Part shown: piece by piece, positions 41,701-52,810 of the stretch
Layout of the letters: every line of letters starts with the position of its first letter
How positions within the stretch are numbered: position 1 is the first letter of the stretch
From: Kryptolebias marmoratus
Taxonomy: Eukaryota; Chordata; Actinopteri; Cyprinodontiformes; Rivulidae
Length of the DNA stretch: 64,000 nt
Reading direction: 5' to 3'
Assembly: GCF_001649575.2 (NCBI RefSeq)
Contig: NC_051431.1
Span: 11,682,230 to 11,746,229, forward strand
Notes under the pieces: model-generated
The model's input: only the letters and a program-made list of their open reading frames with translations
What the model was told of the DNA's origin: nothing
Databases searched by the model: none
Program-made: the position numbers and the translations under genes

Positions 41701-42774
41701 TCCTTACGGCTTGTCTCCTCCTTTCTGTCCTCAGTGCCGCTGTCTTCATCGGAGTTGTCCCTTACAGAAGTGAAAGACAAAGTTCCCCCGCTGAGGAGAC
41801 TCGACCCTGGGCTGATGCCCCTCCCTGACACCGCCTGTGGACTGGAGTGGTCCAGCCTGGTTAACGCTGCTAAAGCCTACGAAGGTGAGGAGAGGGACGA
41901 CTGAACGTAGCACTCCTCAGCCTGAGGTTTCATCACCCAAACACTCTGCAGCCAAAACTCTCCACCCGTAACGACCGGACTCCTCACTAACATCGTTTTG
42001 TGCATCTCTAACACTGAGAAGATCTTTTTTTTGTGCAGCTTTTATTTATTTTTTAACATTCGATCACGTGTCTTTGCTGCAGCACAAAGAACTGTTTCCC
42101 TCATATCGCTGACTGAGCCGCAGGCCGGCGGTCCAGAGACGAGACCGGCGGTCAGCCCGGTCCAGTTTCAGACTCCTCAGACACCGCGGACCACACCGAC
42201 ATTCAGCGGGTGGGTCTCACTCATCGTCAGGAAGCCAAAATCTGCTGCTGCCATCTTGTTTTCATTTAACTGATTGCTGAGCGTTGCTCCCTCTGCAGAT
42301 CGCTGACAGAAACTGAGAATATATTAGAATTATATTATATAAAGTGAAGAGTTTTTAACGAAGTTTGAGCTGAATCTGTTCTGTGTGTGTTTACAGCGAC
42401 GAGGTGCCCAACGATTTGTCGGGTCGGCTCCACAACCTCGAAGTGATGTTACAACAACTGAACAGCGATCTAGAAAAGGTGAGGAAAAAGGTTACATGCA
42501 ACATTTACGTCCCTGTTTTGGATTAAATACTCAGCAGGAAAGGATCAGCCGTTTCTTACTGTTGACTTTTTCTCATTTTCAGGAGAAGCAGGACAAAGTC
42601 ATCCTGCTGGCAGAGATGGCGAACCTGAGACAGAACAACCAGCGCCTGCAGGAGGAGAGCCAGACGGCCAGCGAGCAGCTGCGCAAGTTCAGCATGCTTT
42701 TCACCAACATCAAACCAGGAAGTGACCACGACTCTCGCGCCGTGACACAAGACGGCGGCTCCCAGAGGGAGTGA
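20706..42774 (+). CDS. sipa1l3: Signal-induced proliferation-associated 1-like 3 (SIPA1L3/SPAR3), 22 coding exons
   Basis: Spliced CDS of 5262 nt (1753 aa plus stop; human SIPA1L3 is about 1780 aa). Exons: 20706-21176, 21351-22317, 24065-24195, 26258-26446, 26992-27166, 27926-28029, 29459-29616, 29699-30281, 31731-31829, 31920-32095, 34780-35031, 36679-36858, 37299-37423, 38044-38162, 38260-38690, 40757-40969, 41224-41386, 41469-41643, 41735-41884, 42083-42209, 42397-42478, 42583-42774. Every junction is GT..AG and phases agree throughout. Order of parts: Ser-rich N-terminus with the family motif PKMGVRARI, the [13 protein letters not shown] block, RapGAP domain (about 585-800), PDZ domain (about 935-1010), a long disordered region with PLWNVPA and [11 protein letters not shown], then a C-terminal leucine-zipper-like coiled coil. 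Known family role: GTPase-activating protein for Rap, acting at actin-rich junctions; SIPA1L3 is linked to epithelial polarity and lens development. Assignment to L3 rather than L1 or L2 rests on paralogue-specific stretches ([59 protein letters not shown]). Upstream noncoding exons are not identified. Confidence 0.95.
22318..24064 (+). other. sipa1l3 intron 2
   Basis: Intronic, 1747 bp. It holds a short (ATT)n tract (about 23310-23331) and no other recognisable feature. Confidence 0.8.
24413..24444. other. Assembly gap (32 N) in sipa1l3 intron 3
   Basis: Thirty-two undetermined bases flanked on both sides by C-rich sequence (runs of C on the left, CACCCCCACCCCCC on the right). It is intronic and does not affect coding sequence. 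The gap probably reflects a low-complexity C-rich tract that failed to assemble. Confidence 0.98.
25280..25900. promoter_or_regulatory. Candidate conserved noncoding element in sipa1l3 intron 3
   Basis: This part of intron 3 is more GC-balanced and complex than the rest. It contains TTGTCAATCA (25558-25567; reverse TGATTGACAA, a PBX/PREP-like site), AGATTGATTG near 25291, TTTTTAATGAA and several CAGCTG E-boxes. It does not code. Enhancer status is a guess from motif content. Confidence 0.25.
27497..27690. repeat. Dispersed repeat copy A (sipa1l3 intron 5)
   Basis: Begins TGTTGGGGATGACTCTCAGC and shares this block and GTTGTAGATGTACATCCA with copies near 45305, 57340 (inverted) and 60466. Confidence 0.7.
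28030..29458 (+). other. sipa1l3 intron 6
   Basis: 1429 bp of intron without recognisable features. Confidence 0.7.
30282..31730 (+). other. sipa1l3 intron 8
   Basis: 1449 bp, AT-rich; no element recognised. Confidence 0.7.
31731..32095 (+). other. sipa1l3: PDZ domain exons of sipa1l3 (exons 9-10)
   Basis: Two exons (31731-31829 and 31920-32095) separated by a 90-bp intron encode the PDZ domain, about residues 927-1017. The carboxylate-binding loop reads GLGQLGF, followed by the family-typical [18 protein letters not shown] and ending [12 protein letters not shown]. The last codon is split and completed at 34780. Confidence 0.92.
32096..34779 (+). other. sipa1l3 intron 10
   Basis: 2684 bp, the largest intron of the gene within the coding part. 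It contains a purine-rich stretch at 32880-33120, whose complement gives a spurious 188-codon frame, and a less repetitive stretch at 33990-34270 with several AT-rich homeodomain-type sites. No exon or repeat family was recognised. Confidence 0.6.
35032..36678 (+). other. sipa1l3 intron 11
   Basis: 1647 bp of AT-rich intron; nothing recognisable. Confidence 0.7.
36679..36858 (+). CDS. sipa1l3: sipa1l3 exon 12, acceptor choice explained
   Basis: Several in-frame acceptors are possible here. The acceptor at 36677-36678 follows a strong C/T tract and gives SKR-PVSYPE across the junction, matching the mammalian SIPA1L3 order (HSKRPVSFPE). An acceptor at 36617-36618 would also stay in frame and add 20 residues. 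I prefer 36679. The exon ends with RYKPSPDR, again family-typical. Confidence 0.8.
39150..39337 (+). mobile_element. Non-LTR retrotransposon 3' tail (L2-like), intron 15 of sipa1l3
   Basis: The run GAGCTGTGCTGTCGGGGGCA and the end CTGACCCGACTCCAGAATAA followed by GGGTGGATGGATGA resemble the 3' ends of fish L2/Maui-type LINEs, which finish in GGATAAGCGGAAG and GGAT repeats. It is a 5'-truncated and degenerate copy. Confidence 0.4.
40340..40505 (+). mobile_element. Tc1-like transposon, 3' end fragment
   Basis: Stretches such as GCAAACCTCAATT, GATGAGTGGGCCAGATATCC and TGCTGCTGAAAGTAG match the end of the transposase gene of the common fish and frog Tc1-like element (coding GAGTGGGCCAAAATTCCTCC-type sequence). 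Only the last transposase codons and the following UTR remain, inside sipa1l3 intron 15. Confidence 0.6.
42397..42774 (+). other. sipa1l3: C-terminal coiled coil and stop of sipa1l3 (exons 21-22)
   Basis: The last two exons (42397-42478, 42583-42774) encode residues 1663-1753. They start in [15 protein letters not shown] and continue through [18 protein letters not shown], then [19 protein letters not shown]. This heptad-like segment is the SPAR family C-terminal coiled coil. The TGA is at 42772-42774. Confidence 0.9.
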
Positions 42775-43995
42775 CGGGCCGCTGCGGCGAACTGTCCGGC
42801 TCGAGAGGAACCTCAACACCCCCACGATTCTTTGCACTCACGGGTGCAGCAGAGGACGCCATGATGTCGACCCCTCAGCTCCCACTGAACTGCCTTAAAC
42901 CAGTCCAATTAAAAATGACCGTATGGATTTTTAAAATGCAACACCCCTAGAAAGTCTGGACAGAGACCCTGCCCCCCTCCTCTCATTCCTGTTCTCTGAG
43001 CCCCGTTTATTTTTCTAAACTGAAGTGAAGACATCTCACTGTACTTATGATGCATAAAAACACGTTACTATGCCAGAGGAGCGAACGGGAGAGGAGACCC
43101 CGACTGTTTAAGAGAACACTACATCACCTGGAGAGGCCTAATACTGTTTCTGCAGCAAACCAGCCAAAAAAAAAAACCTTCTACAGACTGCATTTCCCAG
43201 AATGCACTACTAGGAAAAGAAGCTCTACAGATGTGGTGCCTGTGTGGTAGAATTCTCATGCATCGATATTAACACGGTTGTACTAAAGAGAGGAGAGACG
43301 GTACAAAACTTACTGCAGCACAACAGGGTGTGTGCTCGAGGCATTGGATTCCTTGTGTGTGTGTGCGTGTGTGTGTAAGGACGAGTGATGAACAAACCTG
43401 TTTACTGTAATCTGAGACTTTTTAGGCCGCAGTATTCTCCCGTCCTCCGTTTACGTGGACGAAGCGTGGCCGGTAAATGTGAAACGAGCCGTCGTCGTGT
43501 CGGTCGGACGCTTCCTCGCTCGAACTCAGCGACACGCTAATGTCACGTCTGCTGGTGGTGTTTCAACTCCAGTTTCCTCCCGTTTATTTTTTTTATTTTT
43601 CAGCAGTGCCCTTTCATCTCGGATCCGATCACACCGGATCATCACTTTGATCCTGAGTTTAAAGAACAATGAGAACCAGGCTTCCTTTAAGGTGGTAAAT
43701 AAGAAAACTGAAGATTTAATTAGTTTATTTAATAAGCTATGATAATTCAGAGAGGAAGTAAATTATTGCCACACTCCTAAGGGAAGTGTAATGTAATTAA
43801 CTTTGACAGAGTAGCTGTTTTACGGTAAAGACGTCGTTTTGGGGCGTGAGACAAAGTTCAGAAGGTTAAGGAGCGTAAAAAGACGAACGGTTTCTGTGAT
43901 TTAAATCCAAATGAAGCTCTGTCACAGCCGACGCGTTTGACAGGGAGCATTTACTGCACATGAAAGTCACTGAACAACACTGAAGCTTTTCCAGG

Positions 43996-44030
<35 letters not shown>

Positions 44031-45210
44031 CCTATATTCTGTAATGAACCCAAATGAACACAAAACACTATTTATACAGCTGGCTTCCCTTATGATAATA
44101 TTGTCTACTATACCTATTTTTCCTACAGAAGCGTGTCTTTGTTTGGATCCTGGTACTTCATGATCAATCGAGGTTAAAGTCTTGAGATTTCTGATTTGAA
44201 AACAACCAGCCCTAATTCTCGTTGTATTCCGATGGACCGCTGCCCGTCGTTAAACAGGATTCCAGATCGAAAGAATCACATCAGACTGCATCAGTTTGAA
44301 TTCTCCAACTTACTCAGGTTCCCTAAGATGCTGTTAATTCCACTAAATCCTCCCCGTCTGAAACTCCGTGCTGCTGCTCGTACAATTTTAGGCGTCCCTT
44401 TAACGTTTCTGGCAGCGCAGGACTTTTTAAAGATGACGACTGATGCGGAAAATATCCGAATCTGCCATTCAGGCCTGAAACGGGCTCATTTTGTCTTATT
44501 AACATTTTTTTTTTCCATTAACTGACTCGATGCAAACGCTGTGATGAGAAGTTTTACATTTTTACTGCTTTTAAAAAAGAAAAAACACTTTTCTCCAAAC
44601 CCACAAGCAGAGGCGAGCTGTGCGTCGGGACTTGGACCCAAGAACTGATTTTTATTTTTCCCTCCTGCTCGTCGGCCTCTGAAACACATCAGCTTTAACG
44701 TCGCCTCGTCATTTGACCTCCTGAAGCTTAATTTCTTGGACCCGTCTGTCGGACCTCCCAGCAGCTTCATCCACGCAGCTTTCCAAGACGTGTTGCTGTG
44801 ATTTTAATTCATCTTACTCCTTCGTTTGCTTTTGTAAAAGGGTCGAGGTTTTTTATAAATATGAATCATTCTCATGTATAATTTTAAGCTATTTAAGGTA
44901 TACACAAACTCGCTGTTGAACAAGTTAGTGATTGGTAAATTGTTTTTTTATAATTTATTTTTGAACATGTTGACCACTGTTGCAGATAGTAGTGAAGATG
45001 AGAAGGTACCGTGTTTTTACCTTTGATTTGTACGTTTCCCGTTTGTCCTGTCTGGTTTCTGCGCGCGGCGGCGTGGGGGGGACAGACAGACGAAACATTT
45101 TGGTTTTCTTTGGGTTGTAATAACTTGTACATTTAAAAGTGTAAATTATGTTTTCATTATTTTATAAAAAAATATATTAAAATAACTATAAGAGCATTTT
45201 GATTGTTTCT
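42775..45210 (+). other. sipa1l3: Probable 3' UTR of sipa1l3
   Basis: Noncoding sequence after the stop. No canonical AATAAA was seen. Variant ATTAAA hexamers occur at 42908-42913 and 45176-45181; the second follows an A/T-rich, run-on stretch typical of a UTR end and would give a 3' UTR of about 2.4 kb. A (TG)n microsatellite lies inside. The end is inferred only. Confidence 0.45.
43999..44029. repeat. (TG)n microsatellite in sipa1l3 3' UTR
   Basis: About 30 bp of uninterrupted TG. Confidence 0.95.
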
Positions 45211-45960
45211 AAGTTGTTGATTTTTAGACAAACTACTGAAGTGACAATTTTACAAATAACAGAAAATAATTAAAGTTGTAGATCTGATATTGGTGCTTGA
45301 AGTGCTTGTTGGGGATGACTCTCAGCTACTGCCACACCAAATTAACCAAATATCTCTAAAATCAGCTGAGTTTTAGCCATATATGTGCTGACTGAGGCTG
45401 CTTAGCTGTGGTGTCCATCTTGGATTGGGGTGAATCCAAAAGTTAATCAGTTGTAGATGTTCATCCACGTATTATCTGGGAGTTTCATTAAGCTCCGCCC
45501 ACTGACTCATTAGATATTTTGCTAACAAACAGGTGAGAACACTGCCTTAGTTGGCAGGCAAATAAGTACCTGTATCCTTTTAAGGTACTTTTTCCTACAG
45601 AAGTATCTTAAATATGGCAGTCTGTTGTATCAAATAATCAAACCACACCTCTCATCACTTATATTAAAATCAACATTCCTCTTATTGAAAAGATTAGTCA
45701 ATTGAAGGTAAGGATATCTAAAATAACAGTCCTACAAATATAAATAATTTAGGACCTCTATAATAGACTATTGGCTAAAGCATGTTTGAATAGCTTAAAT
45801 TAATATTTTAGATATCCATTTACAACTCGTCCAGTCAAGTTAGCATCTCAAGCCTCGTCATGTTTTGGACTTTTAGCTCCTAATTTCCACGATAACATTC
45901 TTCAGATCCCAAATGAACGCCGTGCCGTTTCACTCAAACAATTCAACTTTCAGTTTAATT
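45211..45960. other. Convergent intergenic DNA between sipa1l3 and rrm1
   Basis: No gene is visible. The segment holds one copy of a dispersed repeat family (45305-45545) and otherwise AT-rich sequence. Confidence 0.6.
45305..45545. repeat. Dispersed repeat copy B
   Basis: TTGTTGGGGATGACTCTCAG through GTTGTAGATGTTCATCCACG and ATATTTTGCTAACAAACAGG; the most complete copy in this orientation. Confidence 0.7.
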
Positions 45961-45976
45961 TTTAAAACAAACTAAT

Positions 45977-45982
45977 TTTATT
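45977..45982 (-). terminator. rrm1: Polyadenylation signal of rrm1
   Basis: TTTATT on the + strand is AATAAA on the minus strand, 160 nt past the rrm1 stop codon at 46143. It gives a short 3' UTR and leaves about 0.75 kb between the 3' ends of rrm1 and sipa1l3. Confidence 0.6.
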
Positions 45983-46142
45983 TTCCCAACATAAACCATT
46001 CCTGCAGTAAGAGCACCTATTGATATGTTAGCAGGTTATGTCATATAAAAATGTAGTTCTGTACACTTGAGCAGACACACACAAAAAAAAAAAAGTCAAG
46101 TATGAACGGTTTTTAAAAGGTTTGAACAGGTGAGGCGTGAAG

Positions 46143-49100
46143 TTAAGATCCGCAGGAGAGGCACTCGTCTCGGTTCTCCAGGGAGCACACCATGGCAGCT
46201 TTGTTCCTCTCCTTTAACTCCTGCTGGGAGGAGGCCTTGCTCTGCTGCGCCTCCTTCAGCTTCTCCTTGTTCAGGGTGAACTGGATGGGGTTGGCGGCGG
46301 GCTTCGTCCTCAGGTAGTACATTCCTGTCTTCAAGCCCTGCGAAGAAAAGAGAACCCGTAGAGTCAGCTGCTGCTTTCACAGCGATGATTTTTTTTTTGT
46401 TTTTAAACTCGTTGCCTCACCTGCTTCCAGCCGTAGAAGTGCATGCTGGTCAGTTTGCCGTAGTTCGGCTCTGCGATGTGGATGTTCAGCGACTGGCTCT
46501 GGTCGATGTAGGCGCCGCGGTCGGCGGCCATCTTCAGCACAGTCTTTTGGGAGATTTCCCAAACGGTTTTATACAGCTGTTTCAGATCATCTGGGATCTC
46601 ACTGATGTCCTGTCGAAACAAAACAAACAAACAAAAAAAGAACATTTTTATTTGCTGCAGCTTAAGCAAAATAAAAAACGAACAAACTTGCAGGTCAGCG
46701 AGTGTCCAAAGTTTCTCGTCACCTGAATGGATCCGTTGTTGGCGATCAGCTTGTTCTTCATCTCCTCGCTCCACAGCCCCCTCTCCGTCATGTCTTTCAG
46801 CAGGTGGGGGTTGACGATCTGGAACTCCCCGGAGAGGACCCTGCGGGTGTAGATGTTGCTGGTGTAGGCCTCGATGGACTCGTTGTTGCCCAGGATCTGG
46901 GCAGTGGACGCCGTGGGCATCGGCGCCAGCAGCAGGCTGTTCCTCACGCCGTGTTTGGCGATCTTCTCCTTCAGCAGCTTCCAGTCCCACAGGTCCGTCG
47001 GTGTCTTGCTCCACATGTCGTACTGCAGGACGCCCCTGCTGACGGGGGAGCCTTCGTACGTCTCGTAGGGGCCGAGCTCGGCGGCCAGCTCGCAGCTCGC
47101 CTCCAGGGCGGCGTAGTAGATGGTCTCAAACATCTGGATGTTGAGCAGCTGCGCCTCGGGGCTTTCGAACGGGTAACGCATCAAGATGAAGGCGTCTGCC
47201 AAGCCTTGGACTCCGATTCCAATTGGCCTGTGGCGCTTGTTGGACCTCTCGGCTTCGGGGACCGGGTAGTAGTTGATTTCAATGATCTTGTTCAGGTTTT
47301 TCACGATTACTTTGGTCACAGATGCCAGTTTTTTGAAGTCATAAGTCCGCTCTGGCGTGACGTACATGTTGAGAGCGATGGAGGCCAGATTACAAACCGC
47401 CACCTCGTCTTGGCTGGTGTACTCCACGACCTCCGTGCACAGGTTGCTGCACTTGATGGTGCCCAGGTTCTGCTGATTGCTCTTCCTGTTGCACGCGTCT
47501 TTGTAGAGCATGTACGGCGTTCCGGTTTCCGTCTGCGACTCGATGATGGCGTACCAAAGCTGCTGAGCCTTCACCACCCGCTTCACCCTCCCCTCCTTCT
47601 CGTATGTCGTGTAAAGCTTCTCAAACTCCTCCCCCCAGCACTCGTCGAGCCCGGGACACTCGTCGGGACACATCAGAGACCAGTCTTGGTTGCTCTCCAC
47701 TCGCTTCATGAACAGGTCGGGGATCCACAGGGCGTAGAAGAGGTCCCTGGCTCTCTGCTCCTCTTTTCCCGTGTTCTTCTTCAGCTCCAGGAATTCAAAC
47801 ACGTCGAAGTGCCACGGCTCCAGGTACATCGCGAAGGCTCCGGGCCTTTTGTTGCCGCCCTGGTCAACGTAGCGAGCAGTGTTGTTGTAAACTCTCAGCA
47901 TGGGGACCAACCCGTTCGAGTTCCCGTTGGTGCCGGCGATGTAGCTCCCGGTTGCTCTGATGCAGCTGACCGCGACGCCGATGCCGCCAGCGGATTTGGA
48001 AATGAGGGCGCACTGCTTCAGGGTGTCGTAAATGCCCTCGATGCTGTCGTCTTTCATGGCGAGCAGGAAGCAGCTGGACAGCTGTGGCCGGTTGGTCCCG
48101 GCGTTGAAGAGGGTCGGGGAGGCGTGGGTGAACCACTTCTCTGACAGCAGGTTGTACGTCTCGATGGCCGCGTCGATGTCCGTCCCGTGGATCCCAACCG
48201 ACACCCTCATGAGCATGTGCTGCGGGCGCTCGGCCACCTTGCCGTTGACCCTCAGCAGATAGGAGCGCTCCAGAGTCTTGAACCCAAAGAAGTTGTAGGA
48301 GAAATCTCGGTCGTAGATTATGGCCGAGTTGAGGCGGTCCTTGTTCTCCAGGACGATGTCGAGCGTCTTCTTGGCGATCATGGGCGAGTGGCGCTTGTTC
48401 AGAGGGTTGACATAGTTGTACAGGTCTTCCATCACGTCGCTGAACATTTTCTTGGTCTCCTTGTGCAGGTTTGAGACGGCGATCCTTGCGGCGAGGATGG
48501 CGTAGTCGGGGTGTTTGGTCGTCAGCGTGGCGGCGATCTCGGCCGCCAGCGTGTCGAGCTCCACCGTGGTGACACCGCTGTACAAACCCTGGATCACCTT
48601 CATGGTGATCTGAGCCGGGTCCACAAAATCAGAGTTCAGGCTGTAGCAAAGCTTCTGGATGCGCGAGGTGATTTTATCGAACATGACGCGCTCCTGGCGT
48701 CCATCTGAAAGAGAGAAAAATACAGAAAAACACCTTAGTGACCTCACTGTTGGAAGACGTGAACATCATACTAGATATTACAGTTCATGTTAAATGCATT
48801 TCATTTACCTTTCCGTAAGTGGCGAGTCTTTCTCACCAACTTTACGAGAAATGCAAGATTACCAACTACCTATATTCCAGTTTACAGTATCACTGGTAAC
48901 CACGTCACCTCGTTATTTCAAAAGCAGGACTTTAAAAAAATGAAGAAAACATTTAAAGTCAGTTTTTAAAACTTAACTTAGAAATTCATTATATAGGAGA
49001 GGTTAAATCTGAAATACCTTTACGAGCAATGCTTTTTGTGTTTGTGTTTAAGAGAAATGCAAGTAAATGAATCTATAGGAGACATCATGGTGCTTTTTAT

Positions 49101-52100
49101 GTAGAAAACAAAAACTTTAAAAAACAAACCTTTCAAACATGTAAATTTTCAGATAAAGCATTTCAGAATATTAAATATTTAAGAGTCTGAAAAGACAAGA
49201 CAAAAAACAAACCCTTGAAGGGTTTATGTTTGTTTTCTGTTAAAAATGGCTGTTACCATACAACCATTTTAAACATCCATCTACTGTCTGTCTTCTATCC
49301 TTTCTACTAAAACCAAGAATATTTACTTTACATTGGTTTACATTAACTTTAGATTTGCAGACTACAACTATTGTACAATATAGAAAATAGTTATGATCAA
49401 GTTTGACACGAAAAAAGATAAAATAACTTTGAATTACTGATAAATAACCACTTCTTTAGCAACTGGCAAACTGGTTGCCTAGCAACACAGACATAATTGA
49501 AAGCTGCATGCTTAAAACTGGGTTTATTTCAAGGTTTTTAATTAAAAATACAAGATATTTTGCAACTTTATGACACTTTCTTTCGTCCCAATAAAATACT
49601 TTTTTAGGAAATACAGCACTTTTTTTTTTTAAACACCATTACTTTATGTGCCTTGTTCAGTGCAGTGATACTTTTGTAACGCAGTCTTTTACAACCACAG
49701 ACATACTTAGACGCCTCGTTGAGCGCTGAATCGTACGTTGTCGTCATTGCCGCCATATTGGGTGTGGCAAAGTGGAGCGATCGGAGAAGATTCCTCATTC
49801 ATGTGCTGCGTGGAATTATAGTAACCAGTTTATAGTTCAAACCAGAGCTGATGGCATTACCTCTCACAGGTAAGAACGAAAAAATACTTCTGATTGTATT
49901 TGGCCATTATATTGTCATTATACAGACAGAATTTGCTGACTTTGTGGCTAATTTCCAGCGGTGAAACCTGCCTCCAAACAACCAAGAAGTCTTTCCTGTT
50001 TAACTCAATTAGCCCAAAGTAAAGTTTTTTCAAGCTTATGTAGGTTTCCCAAAGATAAAGAGCTGAGAAGGTAATGGGAAACTGCTGTCAGAAGGGAAGG
50101 GTTTCCTGGTCCGTCCTCCATGCTGTGAAGAGAGCGTTTCAGCCCAGAGACCTTTGACAGGACAGGTCAGACAGTCAGGATCAGAGCTGGAGCTGCTCCT
50201 TCCTTGGTGTACATTTCAGGGTTTGTTGTTCGCCGGGTTCTTAAACAGCCGTCCTGTGCCGTGTGCCGTGGTAGTTTGGTGACCGACGCTGTATCCGCAT
50301 CATCTGATCAGAGCTACCACTGGCACGCGGTAAAGGTGCTCAGATCAGCTGAGCATTTCTTTCGTCTGCAAGGTCAGGGCAAGCTGTCAAAAGGGCCTTG
50401 ATCGGTCAGTTTGTCCAAGCTGTTTTTTCAAGAAACACAAACTACCATTTTGTGCTGTCACCATTTGTCTGTCTTCCACACATAAAATAAAATATTTGTG
50501 TATAAATGTATACAAGGTCATTCATACCCCCTGTATATATGTTTAATACCCCCACCCCCTATAAAAATACACTGATCATAGATTTGAATATAAAAATAAT
50601 TATTCAAAATTAGTTAAATCTGAATGTTTGTGCTCTTTATTCTGAAAATCCACATCACATCTACATTTCAGCATCTGGTTATTACACACAGATTAAGTGT
50701 TAAATAAATATTTCTATATTTATCACCACAGTAATAGTGTTACACATGTTAGTAGCTCTAAACACTCAAAAGAATACATGTTGGTTTGATGTTTACCATA
50801 AAAATTTAACAAGTAGACATTTTTAGTAATCACGTTAAAAGTTAAAAACTTTGTCTTTGGTGTCTGTTTGTTTTCCAAATATATTAGTGTGTGTAAATTA
50901 CAGGCATTCACTTAAAACACTTTGTAAAACGGTGCTTCATGAAGTTCAGTCCGTTTCCTTGTATTAGTTTAAGGGCAGGTCTGCCACATCCAATATGGCG
51001 GACGCTCTTGACGTTTCGCTGCCACGCTTCAAACGATGATCAAACACCGGAACTACGTCTTTTTAAAAATAACAACCTGCCATTCATTGACGGGAGAGCG
51101 AGTTAACCGTAGACCCGAACACTTATGAACTACAGACACGACACGCCGCTCTGAAGGCGCGGGCCGGAAGTGACGCCATCTTGCTGAGGTAATCTTAAAG
51201 GTACAGGGTCATATAAACAATGCTGAAGACTACCGGAATGAAGATTTTTGTGTAATGAGCCCGATTTTTCATGTACTCTATGATTCAAGTTCCCAGATAT
51301 ACACTGTTATTGTAATAATAACCATAATAAAAAACATTTGAACAGAAAATATTAACCATAAATGTAACATTAATAAATAGGGTTCTGAATGGACTTACCT
51401 GTTAAATTTATGGTTGTTATTTTAAATAACCATAAATTTAACAGGTAAGTCCATTCAGAACCATACATTTCCAACGACAACCTGGTCAAGAGGCAGCAAC
51501 AAAAGTCCACAAACAGCAATAATAAAAGCAGAAAATACAAAAAAAAAAAGTTTTTTCAGACAGATTACAGAAAAAACAAACAAAAAAAATAGATTTAAAA
51601 AAAGAGGTTGTGAACAGTAAGGAGCTTTGAAGAAGCAAAAGTACACAGATTAAGTGAGCACATTACTTCTTTTTAAAGACAAATTTATTGAGGTGATCTT
51701 TTTCCATTTTCAGAAGCTCCTGACCTTTGAACAGTGAAACCTCAGTCAGCTATTGACAAACAGACTCTTTTTAAGATGAGGAGAGTAATCTGATTACATG
51801 TTTCTGCCTGATGGTGAAGGAACTGTTAACTAAGAGTTTCAGGATTTATTAAAAATCAGCTGCGACACATGATCCAACCTCTGAGTACCTTATTGAAGAA
51901 CTAAACTCAAATCAGGAATCAGTTATTATATTCATTGTATAATTAGTTATCATACAAAACAGCAGTAACTTCATTTAAAAAGAGCTTTTGAAGGACATCT
52001 GATCAGAGGTCAGAGAGCACAGCTGGAAACATCTGGTGATTGTTGAGTCTTCACTTTCAGAGCGTTCAGCTCAGTGATCCGTCAGCAGATTCTAACCACC

Positions 52101-52282
52101 TGTTAAAAGAAAATAAACTGATTTTAGATGGGGTTATAGTCGCCATTGAGTTACTGATACCTTCTATCATCTGCATATTTAAAAATGGACTTATAAAAAA
52201 TTTTTAAAAGTTTTAGTTTTAAAGAGTTTATAATACTGTAGTGACTGTTTGTACATGAAAACCAAAACCTTAAATGATCAAA

Positions 52283-52379
<97 letters not shown>

Positions 52380-52769
52380 CATATACACACACAGTTTGAT
52401 CATTTAAGGTTTTGGTTTCATAAAAATATAGTCTGACTGGTAAAAACCACCAATGACCCCCAACGTGCCTCCCTTACCGTCTAAAGCCTACATATTTATG
52501 TGAAATGCCCATATCCCAAACAAAATAAATGTATAAACTAAACATTAATAAACCACAAATTTATTCGAAACAACTAAGATTAAACAAAATATTAATTACA
52601 AATTCACTAGAAAATAAACATAATAAACTACATTTAAAGAATTAACAAAGATAAAGAATTAGCTCCAACAAATACTATAATAAAGAGAGTTGAGTAACAA
52701 TGGCTACAGGGTGACTTGTTTTCTGTAAAGATAAGGGATCACATTAATTAATATTTGAATACTGAGCAG

Positions 52770-52810
<41 letters not shown>

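Noticed and set aside
46702..48144. 480-codon open frame on the + strand opposite rrm1
   Set aside because: It is exactly antisense to the GC-rich giant rrm1 exon, has no family resemblance, and continues as a series of shadow frames (48032-48708). The rrm1 frame is unambiguous.
52151..52390. Frame made of YI repeats
   Set aside because: Translation of the (AT)n array.
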